Source: an uncultured Muribaculaceae bacterium
Lineage (GTDB): Bacteria > Bacteroidota > Bacteroidia > Bacteroidales > Muribaculaceae
Direction: 5' to 3'
Length of the DNA: 15,348 nt
Assembly (NCBI GenBank): GCA_910587915.1
Contig: CAJUOB010000036.1
Location: forward strand, 1 to 15,348
Shown here in pieces: positions 6,813 through 14,718 of this stretch. The notes beneath the pieces were generated by a model. It was not told the DNA's origin and made no database searches. It worked only from the letters and a program-made list of their open reading frames with translations. Numbering within the stretch: the first letter of the stretch is position 1; every line of letters begins with the position of its first letter. The translations under genes were made by a program, and so were the position numbers.

Positions 6813-8408
6813 TTATTTTCCGAAAATAGAATTGTAGCGGCTAAGCAAGTTGAGGAATCTGAGGTCGTCGCGGAGAGCTCCAACGTTTACGCCGCCGTCG
6901 ATGGCTTCGGTCCAGTTGTGGTAGTTGGCATAGCCGAGCTCGAGTGCTTTCGAAGTGCATTCGAGTGCTTTTTCAGTGTCGCCTGCCTGAGCATAGAAAC
7001 AAGCCGCATAGTAGTGTATGAGGCCATCGTAGTCGGTTACGGTATCGACTATGTTGTTCATCCACTTGGTGGCTTGGTCGGTGTCGCCGAGGAACAGCAG
7101 TGCAAATCCTTTGAGAGAGCGTGGATTGTCGACAAAGAAATGGTCCATGTCGGTTATGTTGCGGTAGAGCTGTTCGGCGGCAGCCGGTTTGTTGAGGTAT
7201 GTTTTGTAGATCCAGGCTCTCAGAAGAGGGTAGCGTGGATTTTCAGCATCGTTTAGGATTGCCTCGCCCAGAAGATTGGATGCTTCGTCGTAGTTGCCTA
7301 TTGCAGTGTAGGCCATGGCCATCTCTGCGAGGGCATCGTTGTTGTTGCGGTTCACGGCAAGGGCGTCGGCTGCAGCTTTCACAGCTTCGTCATCGCGTTT
7401 GAGGGCACGCAGAATCTTTGATCGGAGCACGAAGTGATCGGAGTTGTCGCGAATCATGCCAAGAGCATAGTCGATGTTCGACAGCGCTTTTTCGTAGTAT
7501 CCAAGGCAGAACTGGCACTCGGCGATAGATGCATAGATGCCGTGATAGTTATAGAGTTTTTCATCGAGGATGGTCTGGAAATCCTCGATTGCGGCCAAAT
7601 AATGGAAGTGAGCCTGCGCTACGACTGCACGTATGTATCGGAACATTCCCACTCGTGGAGCCTGGGTGATCGCATTTGTAAGTCCGGCCATGGCTGCGGG
7701 GTAGTTTGTGTTTCCGTAGTCGAGGAGCTCGGTCATGGCCCGGTCGTTCTTATTGTCGGTGCTCAGGGCAAGGATCAGGTCGTCGACAGCACCATTATGG
7801 TCTCCCATCTGACGTCGGACCGAGGCGCGGCGCACGTATGTTTCGGCATTGTTGGGGTCGAGGTTCACTGCCTGGGCCAGCATTTCATTGGCGGTGCCGA
7901 GATTGTTCTCCTTCACGGCTATACGAGCCAGGCCTATATAGGCTTCGGGCATGCGGTTGTTGAGACGTTCGAGTTTTGAGAAACTCAGACGTGCGTCGGA
8001 ATAGCGGCCGAGAGTATACTGTGTGTTGGCAAGCTGATAGAGAGCGTTGTATGAATCCGGTGCGAGCTTCACGGCTTTTTCGAGGTCGGGGAGAGCCTGT
8101 TCCGGGCGTTTTGTCTGATTGTATATTCCGGCACGCAGAATGTATGCCCGTAGAATAACGTCTTCGTCGGAGGCTGGAGCATATTCGATTGCTTTGTCGA
8201 CATCAGGTAGTGCGCGGATGTACTCGCCGTGGCGATAGTATTCGTCGGCACGGCTAAGCAGTATATTGTAGTCGCGTGGATTTGCTTGTAGTTCCTCTTC
8301 GTATACTTGCAATACGGCTTGTGTAATCGGGTTCTGTATACCCGATTGGGCGCCCGCTGAGAGAGCGGTCGCAGCGACAGCCATTGCAAGGAAGTGTCGT
8401 AGTTTCAT
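6813..8408 (-). CDS. Exported tetratricopeptide-repeat protein
   Basis: This 531-aa protein begins with a classic signal peptide (basic MKLRH, hydrophobic core, A-G-A-Q cleavage region near residues 19-21), so it is predicted to be periplasmic. No lipobox cysteine is seen. From about residue 45 to 500 it is nearly all TPR helices, roughly twelve repeats with the usual G-Y/A/A-L-x-x-x-x-x-A pattern. Good examples start near residues 46, 83 and 117, and the last full repeat is near 468. TPR arrays are protein-binding scaffolds; no enzymatic domain is present and the partner is unknown. It is the last gene of the seven-gene operon, starting 8 nt after kdsA, which encodes an LPS-precursor enzyme. 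A role in envelope assembly is possible but is only inferred from that neighbour. Confidence 0.88.
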   Translation of the reverse strand: MKLRHFLAMAVAATALSAGAQSGIQNPITQAVLQVYEEELQANPRDYNILLSRADEYYRHGEYIRALPDVDKAIEYAPASDEDVILRAYILRAGIYNQTKRPEQALPDLEKAVKLAPDSYNALYQLANTQYTLGRYSDARLSFSKLERLNNRMPEAYIGLARIAVKENNLGTANEMLAQAVNLDPNNAETYVRRASVRRQMGDHNGAVDDLILALSTDNKNDRAMTELLDYGNTNYPAAMAGLTNAITQAPRVGMFRYIRAVVAQAHFHYLAAIEDFQTILDEKLYNYHGIYASIAECQFCLGYYEKALSNIDYALGMIRDNSDHFVLRSKILRALKRDDEAVKAAADALAVNRNNNDALAEMAMAYTAIGNYDEASNLLGEAILNDAENPRYPLLRAWIYKTYLNKPAAAEQLYRNITDMDHFFVDNPRSLKGFALLFLGDTDQATKWMNNIVDTVTDYDGLIHYYAACFYAQAGDTEKALECTSKALELGYANYHNWTEAIDGGVNVGALRDDLRFLNLLSRYNSIFGK

Positions 8409-8416
8409 GTGAGTCG

Positions 8417-9232
8417 TTATAATTGGTCTATTGTCTTTCTGATTGCCGAAAGTCTCTGTAGCAGTGGCTCGAGAAGATCGAGCTGAAGCATGTTGGCGCC
8501 GTCGCTTTTAGCCTTTGCCGGTTCGGGGTGCGTTTCCATGAACAGACCGTCGGCGCCTACGGCTATTGCCGCGCGTGCAATGGTCTCAATTAGCTCCGGT
8601 TTGCCTCCGGTGACGCCGGCGGCGGTATTTGGCTGCTGTAGCGAATGGGTGCAATCCACTATCACGGGGGTGCCGCATGTCTGCTGCATGACGGGTATAC
8701 CGCGGTAATCGACCACGAGGTCGCCGTAGCCGAAAGTTGTGCCGCGTTCTGTTACGGCGATATCATTGTTTCCGGCTGTACGTACTTTATCGACAGCAAA
8801 GCGCATGGATTCCGGTGCGAGGAACTGTCCTTTCTTTATGTTCACGGCCTTTCCGGTGCGTGCGGCTGCTACCAGCAGGTCGGTCTGGCGGCACAGAAAT
8901 GCAGGAATCTGCAGTATATCGACAAAGTCTGCGGCCATGGCGGCTTCGTCGGGCTGATGTATGTCGGTAACCACTGGTACACCGAGCTCTCGGCCAACAC
9001 CGGCGAGAATCTGCAGCGCTTCGATGTCGCCTATCCCCTGGAATGAGTCGAGGCGGCTGCGGTTTGCCTTGCGGTAGCTGCCTTTGAAAGCAAATGGAAT
9101 ACCGAGGGGCTCGCATATGCTTTTGATGCGTCGACCTATGGTATATGCCATTTCTTCGCCTTCAATCACGCATGGACCGGCGAGAAGGAAGAAATTCCGA
9201 CCGGAATTCAAATGTTGGAAAATATCGTTCAT
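8417..9232 (-). CDS. kdsA: 3-deoxy-8-phosphooctulonate synthase (KDO-8-phosphate synthase)
   Basis: KdsA condenses phosphoenolpyruvate with arabinose 5-phosphate to make KDO-8-phosphate, the precursor of the inner-core sugar of LPS, in the cytoplasm. The 271-aa product shows GPCVIE (19-24), FKGSYRKANRSR (49-60), TDIHQP (89-94), IPAFLCRQTDLL (109-120), NIKKGQFLAP (131-140), TERGTTFGY (161-169) and METHPEP (232-238). The four ligands of the metal-dependent class are present: C21, H196, E233 and D244; the metal-independent E. coli enzyme has Asn at the first. I chose the ATG at 9232 because similarity begins there and it lies 8 nt after rsmE. A longer open frame upstream overlaps rsmE and is noise. 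Confidence 0.97.
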   Translation of the reverse strand: MNDIFQHLNSGRNFFLLAGPCVIEGEEMAYTIGRRIKSICEPLGIPFAFKGSYRKANRSRLDSFQGIGDIEALQILAGVGRELGVPVVTDIHQPDEAAMAADFVDILQIPAFLCRQTDLLVAAARTGKAVNIKKGQFLAPESMRFAVDKVRTAGNNDIAVTERGTTFGYGDLVVDYRGIPVMQQTCGTPVIVDCTHSLQQPNTAAGVTGGKPELIETIARAAIAVGADGLFMETHPEPAKAKSDGANMLQLDLLEPLLQRLSAIRKTIDQL

Positions 9233-9240
9233 TTTAGATA

Positions 9241-9954
9241 TTATGAGAATGCTTGGTTTATGATGTGCACGGTGTCTACCCCCACGAGGGCCGCTGTTTC
9301 TGTGCGAAGTCGGTTGTCGCCCATTGTCACGGCTGTGAATCCGGCCGTGAGGCATGCATCTATTTCCTCGGGTGTGAAGTCGCCTTCGGGGCCTATGAGA
9401 ATTGTGGTATCTGTAGCCGGGCGGCATGCCTTTGCCAGAAGACGTCGGTCGGATTCGGAATCGCACCACCCGACAAACTTCTGAGCCTGTGGAGATATGC
9501 CTTTAAGAAAATCCTTGAGCGGAGTCATGGGATGGATGGTGGGGAGTATGGCTTTGAGCGACTGTTTCATGGCCGACACTGCTATTTTCTCGAGGCGTTC
9601 GGTCTTGATTTGCCGACGTTCGGACCGACTTGTCAGTATGGGTACGAAGCTGTCGATTCCTATCTCCACGGCTTTCTCAACGAGCCACTCCATGCGGTCG
9701 TTGTTCTTTGTCGGTGCCACCGCCAGGCATATTTCGGGCTTCCATACTTTTGGAGCGGCAATGCGTTCTATAATTTCTACAGCGGCCGATTTTGGATGAT
9801 CGGTGATAAGGCGACAGCGGTATATGTAGCCTTTGCCGTCGACTGCTTCGATTTCGTCGCCGGCTTTTTTTCGGAGTACACGCACTGCATGGGCGCTTTC
9901 CGCCTCGGGAAGCGCCTGCATGGTGTCGATATCGGGAGCGTAGAAACGTATCAT
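9241..9954 (-). CDS. rsmE: 16S rRNA (uracil1498-N3)-methyltransferase RsmE
   Basis: RsmE methylates N3 of U1498 in 16S rRNA of the assembled 30S subunit, using S-adenosylmethionine. The 237-aa length is normal. Residues 1-70 form the PUA-like RNA-binding domain, with the family H22-x-x-x-V-L-R. The SPOUT methyltransferase domain covers about 74-235 and carries EKAVEIG (93-99), the SER motif (111-113), MKQS (129-132), and the knot sequences IGPEGDFTPEE (187-197) and LRTETA (216-221), which bind the cofactor. It sits between the nucleoside permease (6-nt gap) and kdsA (8-nt gap) in the operon. Confidence 0.96.
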   Translation of the reverse strand: MIRFYAPDIDTMQALPEAESAHAVRVLRKKAGDEIEAVDGKGYIYRCRLITDHPKSAAVEIIERIAAPKVWKPEICLAVAPTKNNDRMEWLVEKAVEIGIDSFVPILTSRSERRQIKTERLEKIAVSAMKQSLKAILPTIHPMTPLKDFLKGISPQAQKFVGWCDSESDRRLLAKACRPATDTTILIGPEGDFTPEEIDACLTAGFTAVTMGDNRLRTETAALVGVDTVHIINQAFS

Positions 9955-9960
9955 TGCTGA

Positions 9961-11307
9961 TTATATGGATTCTTCGGGGATGTCTTCGGCCGCATCGATC
10001 TTGCGGGTGGTGATATCGCCTTTCTTTTCTTTGAAAATGAGCATGAACAGCACTGCCACAACAAGTGCATAGGCTGCAAATATGAACCACGATGTGCGCC
10101 AACCTTCGAGCTGTTGTGTGGCGTCGAGGCCTGGTACATTTACGAATTTATTGACAACGCATGTGCCGGCGATGAATGTGCCGACTGATGCGCCGATACC
10201 GTTGGTCATGAGCATGAAAAGGCCTTGGGCAGATGAGCGCTGAGCCTGGTTTGTCTGCATGTCGACGTAGAGACCTCCCGAAACGTTGAAGAAATCGAAT
10301 GCCACGCCGTAGACGATGCACGAGAGAATGAGGAAGGTTACGCCTGAAGAGCTGGTATCGCCGATGCCGAAGAAGCCGAAGCGGAGCACCCATGCGAACA
10401 TAGCCATAAGCATGACTCCTTTGATGCCGAATCGCTTAAGGCAGAACGGTATTGCAAGGATGCATAGTGCCTCGGCACACTGCGATATGGAGATGAGGAA
10501 AGTGGCGTTGCGAGCCCACCAGTCGCCGCTGAAGCCGGGAACGTTTGTGAAGTTGTAGATAAACGATGAACCGTAGCTGTTTGTGATCTGGAGCGATACG
10601 CCAAGAAGCATGCTGAAGATGAAGAATATAGCCATGTCCTTGCGCTTGAACAGGGTGAATGCTTTCAGGCCAAGGGCATCGACAATGCTTCGGCTGGCGC
10701 CCTTGTTGACCGGACACGAGGGTAGGGTGAGGCAGTAGGCTGCCAATACAAGGCTCAGTATACCCGAGGTGTAGAACTGGGTGTAGCTATGCTGTATCGC
10801 GGTGCCGTCGATGAATACGAAGTTGACAAAAAGCTCGGCACAGATGAAGCCTACTGTACCAAGGGTGCGAATCGGCGGAAAATCATTGACTGTGCTAAGT
10901 CCATTTTTTTCAAGGCCATTGAAGGCAACTGAGTTGCTCAGGCCGATGGTTGGCATGAAAAATGCCACCGACAGAGTGTAGAGCGTGAAGATTGTTCCGA
11001 ACTCAAGGGTGTCGCCGACAGCGAGTTGGCCGGCTGCCACCCACCCTGTGGCAATCATGAATCCGCCCGCGATGAGATGGCATAGGCTCAGTGTGATCTG
11101 TGCCGGAATCCAGCGGTCGGCTATTATTCCTATAAGAGCGGGCATGAAGATAGACACCAGACCCTGGACGGTGTAGAACCAAAATACATATTCACCCAGG
11201 CCATGGGACCCAAGGAACATACCCATCGAGATGAGATAGGCACCCCAGACTGCGAATTCCAGAAAATTCATAGTCGCGAGACGGGCTTTGAGATTTAAGT
11301 TTTTCAT
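9961..11307 (-). CDS. Nucleoside permease, NupG-type MFS transporter
   Basis: This 448-aa inner-membrane protein belongs to the nucleoside:H+ symporter family of the major facilitator superfamily and probably imports nucleosides. About twelve hydrophobic segments are spread along residues 12-425, with a longer polar loop near 195-225 between the two halves. Family marks are the N-terminal LKARLATMNFLEFAVWGAY (6-24), IRTLGTVGF (146-154) and GVAFDFFNVSGGLYVD (334-349). The charged C-terminal tail (426-448) is cytoplasmic. It starts 15 nt after the bifunctional nuclease gene, and a nuclease beside a nucleoside transporter suggests nucleic-acid salvage, though that is inferred. Substrate range cannot be read from sequence. 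Confidence 0.9.
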   Translation of the reverse strand: MKNLNLKARLATMNFLEFAVWGAYLISMGMFLGSHGLGEYVFWFYTVQGLVSIFMPALIGIIADRWIPAQITLSLCHLIAGGFMIATGWVAAGQLAVGDTLEFGTIFTLYTLSVAFFMPTIGLSNSVAFNGLEKNGLSTVNDFPPIRTLGTVGFICAELFVNFVFIDGTAIQHSYTQFYTSGILSLVLAAYCLTLPSCPVNKGASRSIVDALGLKAFTLFKRKDMAIFFIFSMLLGVSLQITNSYGSSFIYNFTNVPGFSGDWWARNATFLISISQCAEALCILAIPFCLKRFGIKGVMLMAMFAWVLRFGFFGIGDTSSSGVTFLILSCIVYGVAFDFFNVSGGLYVDMQTNQAQRSSAQGLFMLMTNGIGASVGTFIAGTCVVNKFVNVPGLDATQQLEGWRTSWFIFAAYALVVAVLFMLIFKEKKGDITTRKIDAAEDIPEESI

Positions 11308-11322
11308 TGTTATGGTGTGGTA

Positions 11323-11961
11323 TTAAATTTCGGGGTTGAGATTGTTTTTTTTGCGTTGTAGAATCTCGCTTATTTTTTCGGCTTCCTCGTATTCTTCCTT
11401 GTCGATGAGTTCTGCCAAAGTCTGTTCGAGCTGCTCGATGGTGAAATTTTCGGGTTTTGGCTCTGCGTGGTAATCGGACTGGCGGCGCGAGGGGGCTTCG
11501 GTCTCTTCGGTGTCGGCATCGGTGTCATCTTCGGCGCGTATTTCTTCGTCGGCGATTACGAAGCCAGCTGTCTGCATGATTTCCTCGGTTGTATAGATGG
11601 GTGTCTGTGTGCGCATGGCGATGGCAATGGCATCGGACGTGCGTGAATCGATGACAACGGTGCGGTCGCCGTCGCTGAATGTTATCTCGGAAGAGAATAC
11701 GCCATCTTCAAACCGATATATAAATACTTCTTTAAGTTTAACACCAAATGCATGTGCAAAGCTCACGAAAAGCTCGTGAGTGAGCGGGCGTGGAGTGCGT
11801 ATGCCTTCGAGCGCTATGGCTATGGATTGTGCTTCGGAGGCTCCGATGACCACCGGAATGCGTCGCGGGCCGTTTTCCTCGGCCAAAACGAGGGCATAAG
11901 CCCCCGATTGGAGCTGGCTGTAGGATAGGCCGAGCACGTATAGGCTGATTCTTTGGTCCAT
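11323..11961 (-). CDS. Bifunctional nuclease domain (DUF151) protein with UVR motif
   Basis: This 212-aa cytoplasmic protein has an N-terminal bifunctional nuclease (BFN/DUF151) domain, residues 1-140. Its hallmarks are IPVVIGASEAQSIAIAL (35-51), RPLTHEL (58-64) and DSRTSDAIAIA (105-115). Members of the family are reported to cut both DNA and RNA, but the bacterial role is poorly defined. An acidic linker (142-156) leads to a C-terminal UVR-like helical hairpin (about 173-205), the UvrB/UvrC-type interaction motif. The fusion is common in Bacteroidetes. It lies 4 nt after mnmA and 15 nt before the nucleoside permease gene. The family call is firm; whether the nuclease is active is not shown. 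Confidence 0.92.
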   Translation of the reverse strand: MDQRISLYVLGLSYSQLQSGAYALVLAEENGPRRIPVVIGASEAQSIAIALEGIRTPRPLTHELFVSFAHAFGVKLKEVFIYRFEDGVFSSEITFSDGDRTVVIDSRTSDAIAIAMRTQTPIYTTEEIMQTAGFVIADEEIRAEDDTDADTEETEAPSRRQSDYHAEPKPENFTIEQLEQTLAELIDKEEYEEAEKISEILQRKKNNLNPEI

Positions 11962-11965
11962 AGCG

Positions 11966-13072
11966 TCAGAGGTTTGATGTGTTGCGTCCGCTTATGATTC
12001 CCGAGCCATAGCATATTTTAGCTGCGGGATCGTAGATGGCTGCGAATTGGCCGGGGGCAATTCCTTGTACTTTCACATCGGATTCGACCACATATTCGCC
12101 TTGGCCACCTTCGATACGTCTCAGTGTGCCGGGCAAAAAGTCGGGCGAATGGCGGTTTTTGAAAGCTACGCGTACTCCGTCGGCAGCCCGGTCGCCCCAC
12201 GGGTCGGCTGTGATGAAGTGCATTTCGGCCAGATGGAGAGTGCGGCCGTATTGCTTTTCTGTGTCGTATCCGCGGGATACATAGATTACATTTTCGTCTA
12301 CGTTCTTGCGGACAACAAACCATGGGCCGCCGCTGAGCCCGAGGCCTTTTCGCTGTCCGATGGTATGGAACCAGTAGCCGCGGTGCTCGCCGAGTTTACG
12401 GCCGGTTTCTATCTCTACTATCGGGCCCGGGCGCTCGCCGAGGTGCCTGCGGATGAAATCGTTGTAGTTTATTTTCCCGAGGAAGCAGATGCCTTGCGAG
12501 TCGCGTCGGAATGCGTTAGGAAGCTTGGCTTCGGCGGCGATGCGACGTACATCGGCTTTAGGAATGTCGCCGAGGGGGAAGGTGAGGTGTGCCAGCTGTT
12601 TGCCGGATATGCGTGCGAGGAAGTCGGTCTGATCTTTTACGGGGTCGACTGCCGTGGCGAGCCATTTAAGGCCATTGTCGTCGATATATGTAGATGCATA
12701 GTGCCCTGTGGCGGTCTGGGCGAACTCATGTCCCCAACGGTCTTCGAAATATCCGAATTTAATGATGGAGTTGCACATTATGTCGGGATTGGGAGTGAGG
12801 CCGGCGCGGACGGTGCGCAGTGCATACTCCATGACGTTATCCCAGTATTCCTGATGGAGCGATACGACATCGAAAGGCAACCCGTAGCGGTGCGCGATGA
12901 GTGAGCACATCTCGATATCTTCCTCGGCAGAGCAATCGCCCTCGTCGGTATCGAGTCCTATGCGGATGTAGAACAGGTGCATGTCGACACCTTGCTCGCG
13001 CAGCCGATGTACTGCGACGGCGCTGTCGACGCCACCGGAAATTAATACGGCAGTGGTGTCGGATTTACTCAT
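11966..13072 (-). CDS. mnmA: tRNA-specific 2-thiouridylase MnmA
   Basis: MnmA adds sulfur to C2 of the wobble uridine (U34) of tRNAs for Lys, Glu and Gln, after activating the base with ATP. The 368-aa product has the PP-loop SGGVDS (12-17), the first catalytic cysteine C100 in TPNPDIMC, and the second C196 in DSQGIC. The region TGHYAS (122-127) is also typical. The central and C-terminal beta domains (about 210-360) carry HTIGQRKGLGLSGG, the usual tRNA-binding part. Bacteroidales often carry more than one MnmA-like gene, so this could be one of two copies. Its start lies inside the end of the upstream thioredoxin-like gene (8-nt overlap), which implies translational coupling. Confidence 0.95.
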   Translation of the reverse strand: MSKSDTTAVLISGGVDSAVAVHRLREQGVDMHLFYIRIGLDTDEGDCSAEEDIEMCSLIAHRYGLPFDVVSLHQEYWDNVMEYALRTVRAGLTPNPDIMCNSIIKFGYFEDRWGHEFAQTATGHYASTYIDDNGLKWLATAVDPVKDQTDFLARISGKQLAHLTFPLGDIPKADVRRIAAEAKLPNAFRRDSQGICFLGKINYNDFIRRHLGERPGPIVEIETGRKLGEHRGYWFHTIGQRKGLGLSGGPWFVVRKNVDENVIYVSRGYDTEKQYGRTLHLAEMHFITADPWGDRAADGVRVAFKNRHSPDFLPGTLRRIEGGQGEYVVESDVKVQGIAPGQFAAIYDPAAKICYGSGIISGRNTSNL

Positions 13073-13982
13073 TTCGTTGTGTGGTTTGCGCTGAATTTGC
13101 TATTCGGAATGCGTTGAGAAAGTGGTCGATGGGCATATTCTTAGCGAGGACCTTGTGTGCCTTGTTCAGGAATATGAACAAGGGCGTTTCCCGGAGATCA
13201 AAATATAGGTCGGCGTCGGGCATGGCGCATACAATCCAATTGTCGGGATAGGATGCTGCTGCATTTTTCCATTCTTCATCGGATGGGTCGCCGGGATATA
13301 TGCTGACGATGGTGAGACCACCTTCGCGTATGAGCTGATTGGCATTTATGTCGGCGCTGAGGCGTATTCTGGCAAGGTTGCAGTCGCTGCAGTCGGGATC
13401 GTTGATGAATATGAGTACCGATCCGGAGTTAGCTTCGGCAAGGGTGCCTTTGGTGCCATCGGGGCGAACAAACGGTAGCGGGGGCAGTGTCATGCCCAGA
13501 CCGGATGTTTCGATGACTTTCGCTTGCTGTGCAAAGCGTGCTTTCTCGGCCTTTGATATTTTTTTATGTGAGGCGGCCGCTTTGGCAAAGGGTAGATATA
13601 TTTCTTCGGAATGGAATTGGGCGGTGTCGGAATAGAGCCAGTTTTCGGCCAGTTCGGCGATTTTAAGTGTATTCGGGCCGGATTTGGCGAACCGTGCTAT
13701 AAGGCGATCGATGGAGGAATGTACTGTATCTGCCGATGCAAATGGCATGATGCCGATCCATTCGCCGAATGCAGAGTTCAACTCCTGCGGGTGTAGGAAT
13801 GCTTGCTCGAAATTGCAGCGGTCCCAGAATCGGTTGATTATGAAATCGCAACGTGGCTGCAGCGAGAGCAGTGTGTCGGGCGGCAGTGGCCGAGGAATGA
13901 GCTCTCTTTCGGCAGCCTGTGTTAAAACCGAGCTTGCAAGGATACAAGCGGTAGCTATGAATCGAACAAATATATTTTTCAT
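13065..13982 (-). CDS. Exported DUF5106-like protein with thioredoxin fold
   Basis: This 305-aa protein has a signal peptide (residues 1 to about 24, ending T-Q-A-A) and is predicted to be periplasmic. Residues about 40-155 resemble the helical DUF5106 domain that Bacteroidetes pair with thioredoxin folds. Residues about 163-290 look thioredoxin-like: FINDPDCSDC holds a CxxC (C198, C201) after a beta strand, and the cis-proline turn T266-P267 precedes the last strand. The sequence between the cysteines (Ser-Asp) is unlike thioredoxin (Gly-Pro), so its redox behaviour may differ. It may act as a disulfide reductase or isomerase for envelope proteins. It is the first gene of the seven-gene operon, directly after a consensus promoter. 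The DUF5106 assignment is from memory of the architecture. Confidence 0.78.
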   Translation of the reverse strand: MKNIFVRFIATACILASSVLTQAAERELIPRPLPPDTLLSLQPRCDFIINRFWDRCNFEQAFLHPQELNSAFGEWIGIMPFASADTVHSSIDRLIARFAKSGPNTLKIAELAENWLYSDTAQFHSEEIYLPFAKAAASHKKISKAEKARFAQQAKVIETSGLGMTLPPLPFVRPDGTKGTLAEANSGSVLIFINDPDCSDCNLARIRLSADINANQLIREGGLTIVSIYPGDPSDEEWKNAAASYPDNWIVCAMPDADLYFDLRETPLFIFLNKAHKVLAKNMPIDHFLNAFRIANSAQTTQRNE

Positions 13983-14044
13983 CGCAGATATCTCCGGTTA
14001 TTGTAAAACAATTGTAATGTATAACACCATCGGTTAATTAAGGA

Positions 14045-14076
14045 CAAAGTTAGAAAAAAAACGATTGTCTCCCAAA
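14045..14076 (-). promoter_or_regulatory. Promoter of the seven-gene operon
   Basis: On the minus strand TTTG (14073-14076) and TAACTTTG (14045-14052) are spaced by exactly 20 nt, a full Bacteroidetes primary-sigma promoter. Transcription would begin near 14038, giving a leader of about 56 nt before the ATG at 13982. The -33 box lies only 10 nt beyond the stop of the upstream AlkD-like gene, and I see no terminator between, so read-through from that gene is also possible. Confidence 0.75.
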
Positions 14077-14086
14077 AAAACGGTGT

Positions 14087-14641
14087 TTATTCAAGGACGA
14101 AGGCTGCTTCGTCGGCTAAAGAGGCCGCTATACGGTCAGTGACCGGAGATGGGTCGAGGATTGCTTTCCGTGCCGCGTCGAGAGCACGGGCAGGATGCTG
14201 GTATACAAGGTTGAAGAACAGGCGTAGGCCGATGTATCGGTCCATCTCCAGGTCGGACGAGCAGAGTTCATCGGCGAGGTCGGGCGCGTAGGGCATGTGC
14301 CGGAGCAGTTTATGGCACAATATATCGGCGACTTCTTCGACCGGGACGGTGGCGCACCATTGGCGTGCTTTGCTGAGGTTGAACTCCGGCCGTGGGTATA
14401 TCATAGGTGCCAGCAGCATGCTCTCACGGGTTGTGGTATTGTCCCATAAACGCTGCGCAAGAGATGCGTAGTGCGGTGTTTGTGCTGCAATACTGTCGAT
14501 TTGCGGCAGATTGAGGCCGAATATGATTTTGAACGGCGATCCTGCCCGGCGGAGAGTGTCGGTGATTATGCCATTGCGTAGGGCGAAGAAGTGGCGTTTC
14601 ACCGTCTGCATTTCATTGAAAGCTCTGTCGGTTGATTCCAT
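14087..14641 (-). CDS. Short AlkD-like HEAT-repeat protein (putative DNA alkylation repair)
   Basis: This 184-aa all-helical protein resembles the short Bacteroidetes proteins annotated as DNA alkylation repair (AlkD-like HEAT-repeat). Supporting features are an opening helix followed by LRNGIITDTLRRAG (21-34), FGLNLPQI (41-48), LAQRLWDNTTTRESMLLAPMIYP (61-83, shown here by its L-W and R-E residues) and an R-x-W-C-A-T-V-P segment (93-100). AlkD enzymes flip no base but excise cationic lesions with Trp and Asp residues on the repeat surface; I cannot show these are conserved here, so activity is uncertain. I chose the ATG at 14641; the open frame continues 38 codons upstream but those lie in the promoter region and look non-coding. 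It is divergent from clpP. Confidence 0.65.
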   Translation of the reverse strand: MESTDRAFNEMQTVKRHFFALRNGIITDTLRRAGSPFKIIFGLNLPQIDSIAAQTPHYASLAQRLWDNTTTRESMLLAPMIYPRPEFNLSKARQWCATVPVEEVADILCHKLLRHMPYAPDLADELCSSDLEMDRYIGLRLFFNLVYQHPARALDAARKAILDPSPVTDRIAASLADEAAFVLE

Positions 14642-14670
14642 GATTGAACGAACTTGTAGATTTGATGGCA

Positions 14671-14678
14671 CAAAATTA
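14671..14678 (-). promoter_or_regulatory. Candidate -7 box for the AlkD-like gene
   Basis: TAATTTTG on the minus strand matches the -7 consensus and would give a leader of about 23 nt. No TTTG is present at the -33 position. Its presence supports the shorter start at 14641, because the longer open frame would begin upstream of this promoter. Confidence 0.45.
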
Positions 14679-14718
14679 CGTCGTTTTATGAAATATTTTC
14701 GGTCGTTGTGGTGAAATA

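Noticed and set aside
6815..6830. Short palindrome at the end of the TPR gene as a terminator
   Set aside because: It lies inside the last codons, is AT-rich and has no U-tract on the minus strand. The GC-rich hairpin at 6644-6677 is far better.
9233..9469. N-terminal extension of kdsA to position 9469
   Set aside because: The extra 79 residues overlap rsmE and have an Arg/His-rich shadow composition. The family begins at the ATG at 9232.
9253..9960. 235-codon plus-strand open frame mirroring rsmE
   Set aside because: It covers almost exactly the rsmE gene on the other strand. The SPOUT motifs show that the minus strand is the coding one.
12047..12904. 285-codon plus-strand open frame
   Set aside because: It lies wholly antisense to mnmA, whose two catalytic cysteines and PP-loop are intact. 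No promoter or family signal supports it.
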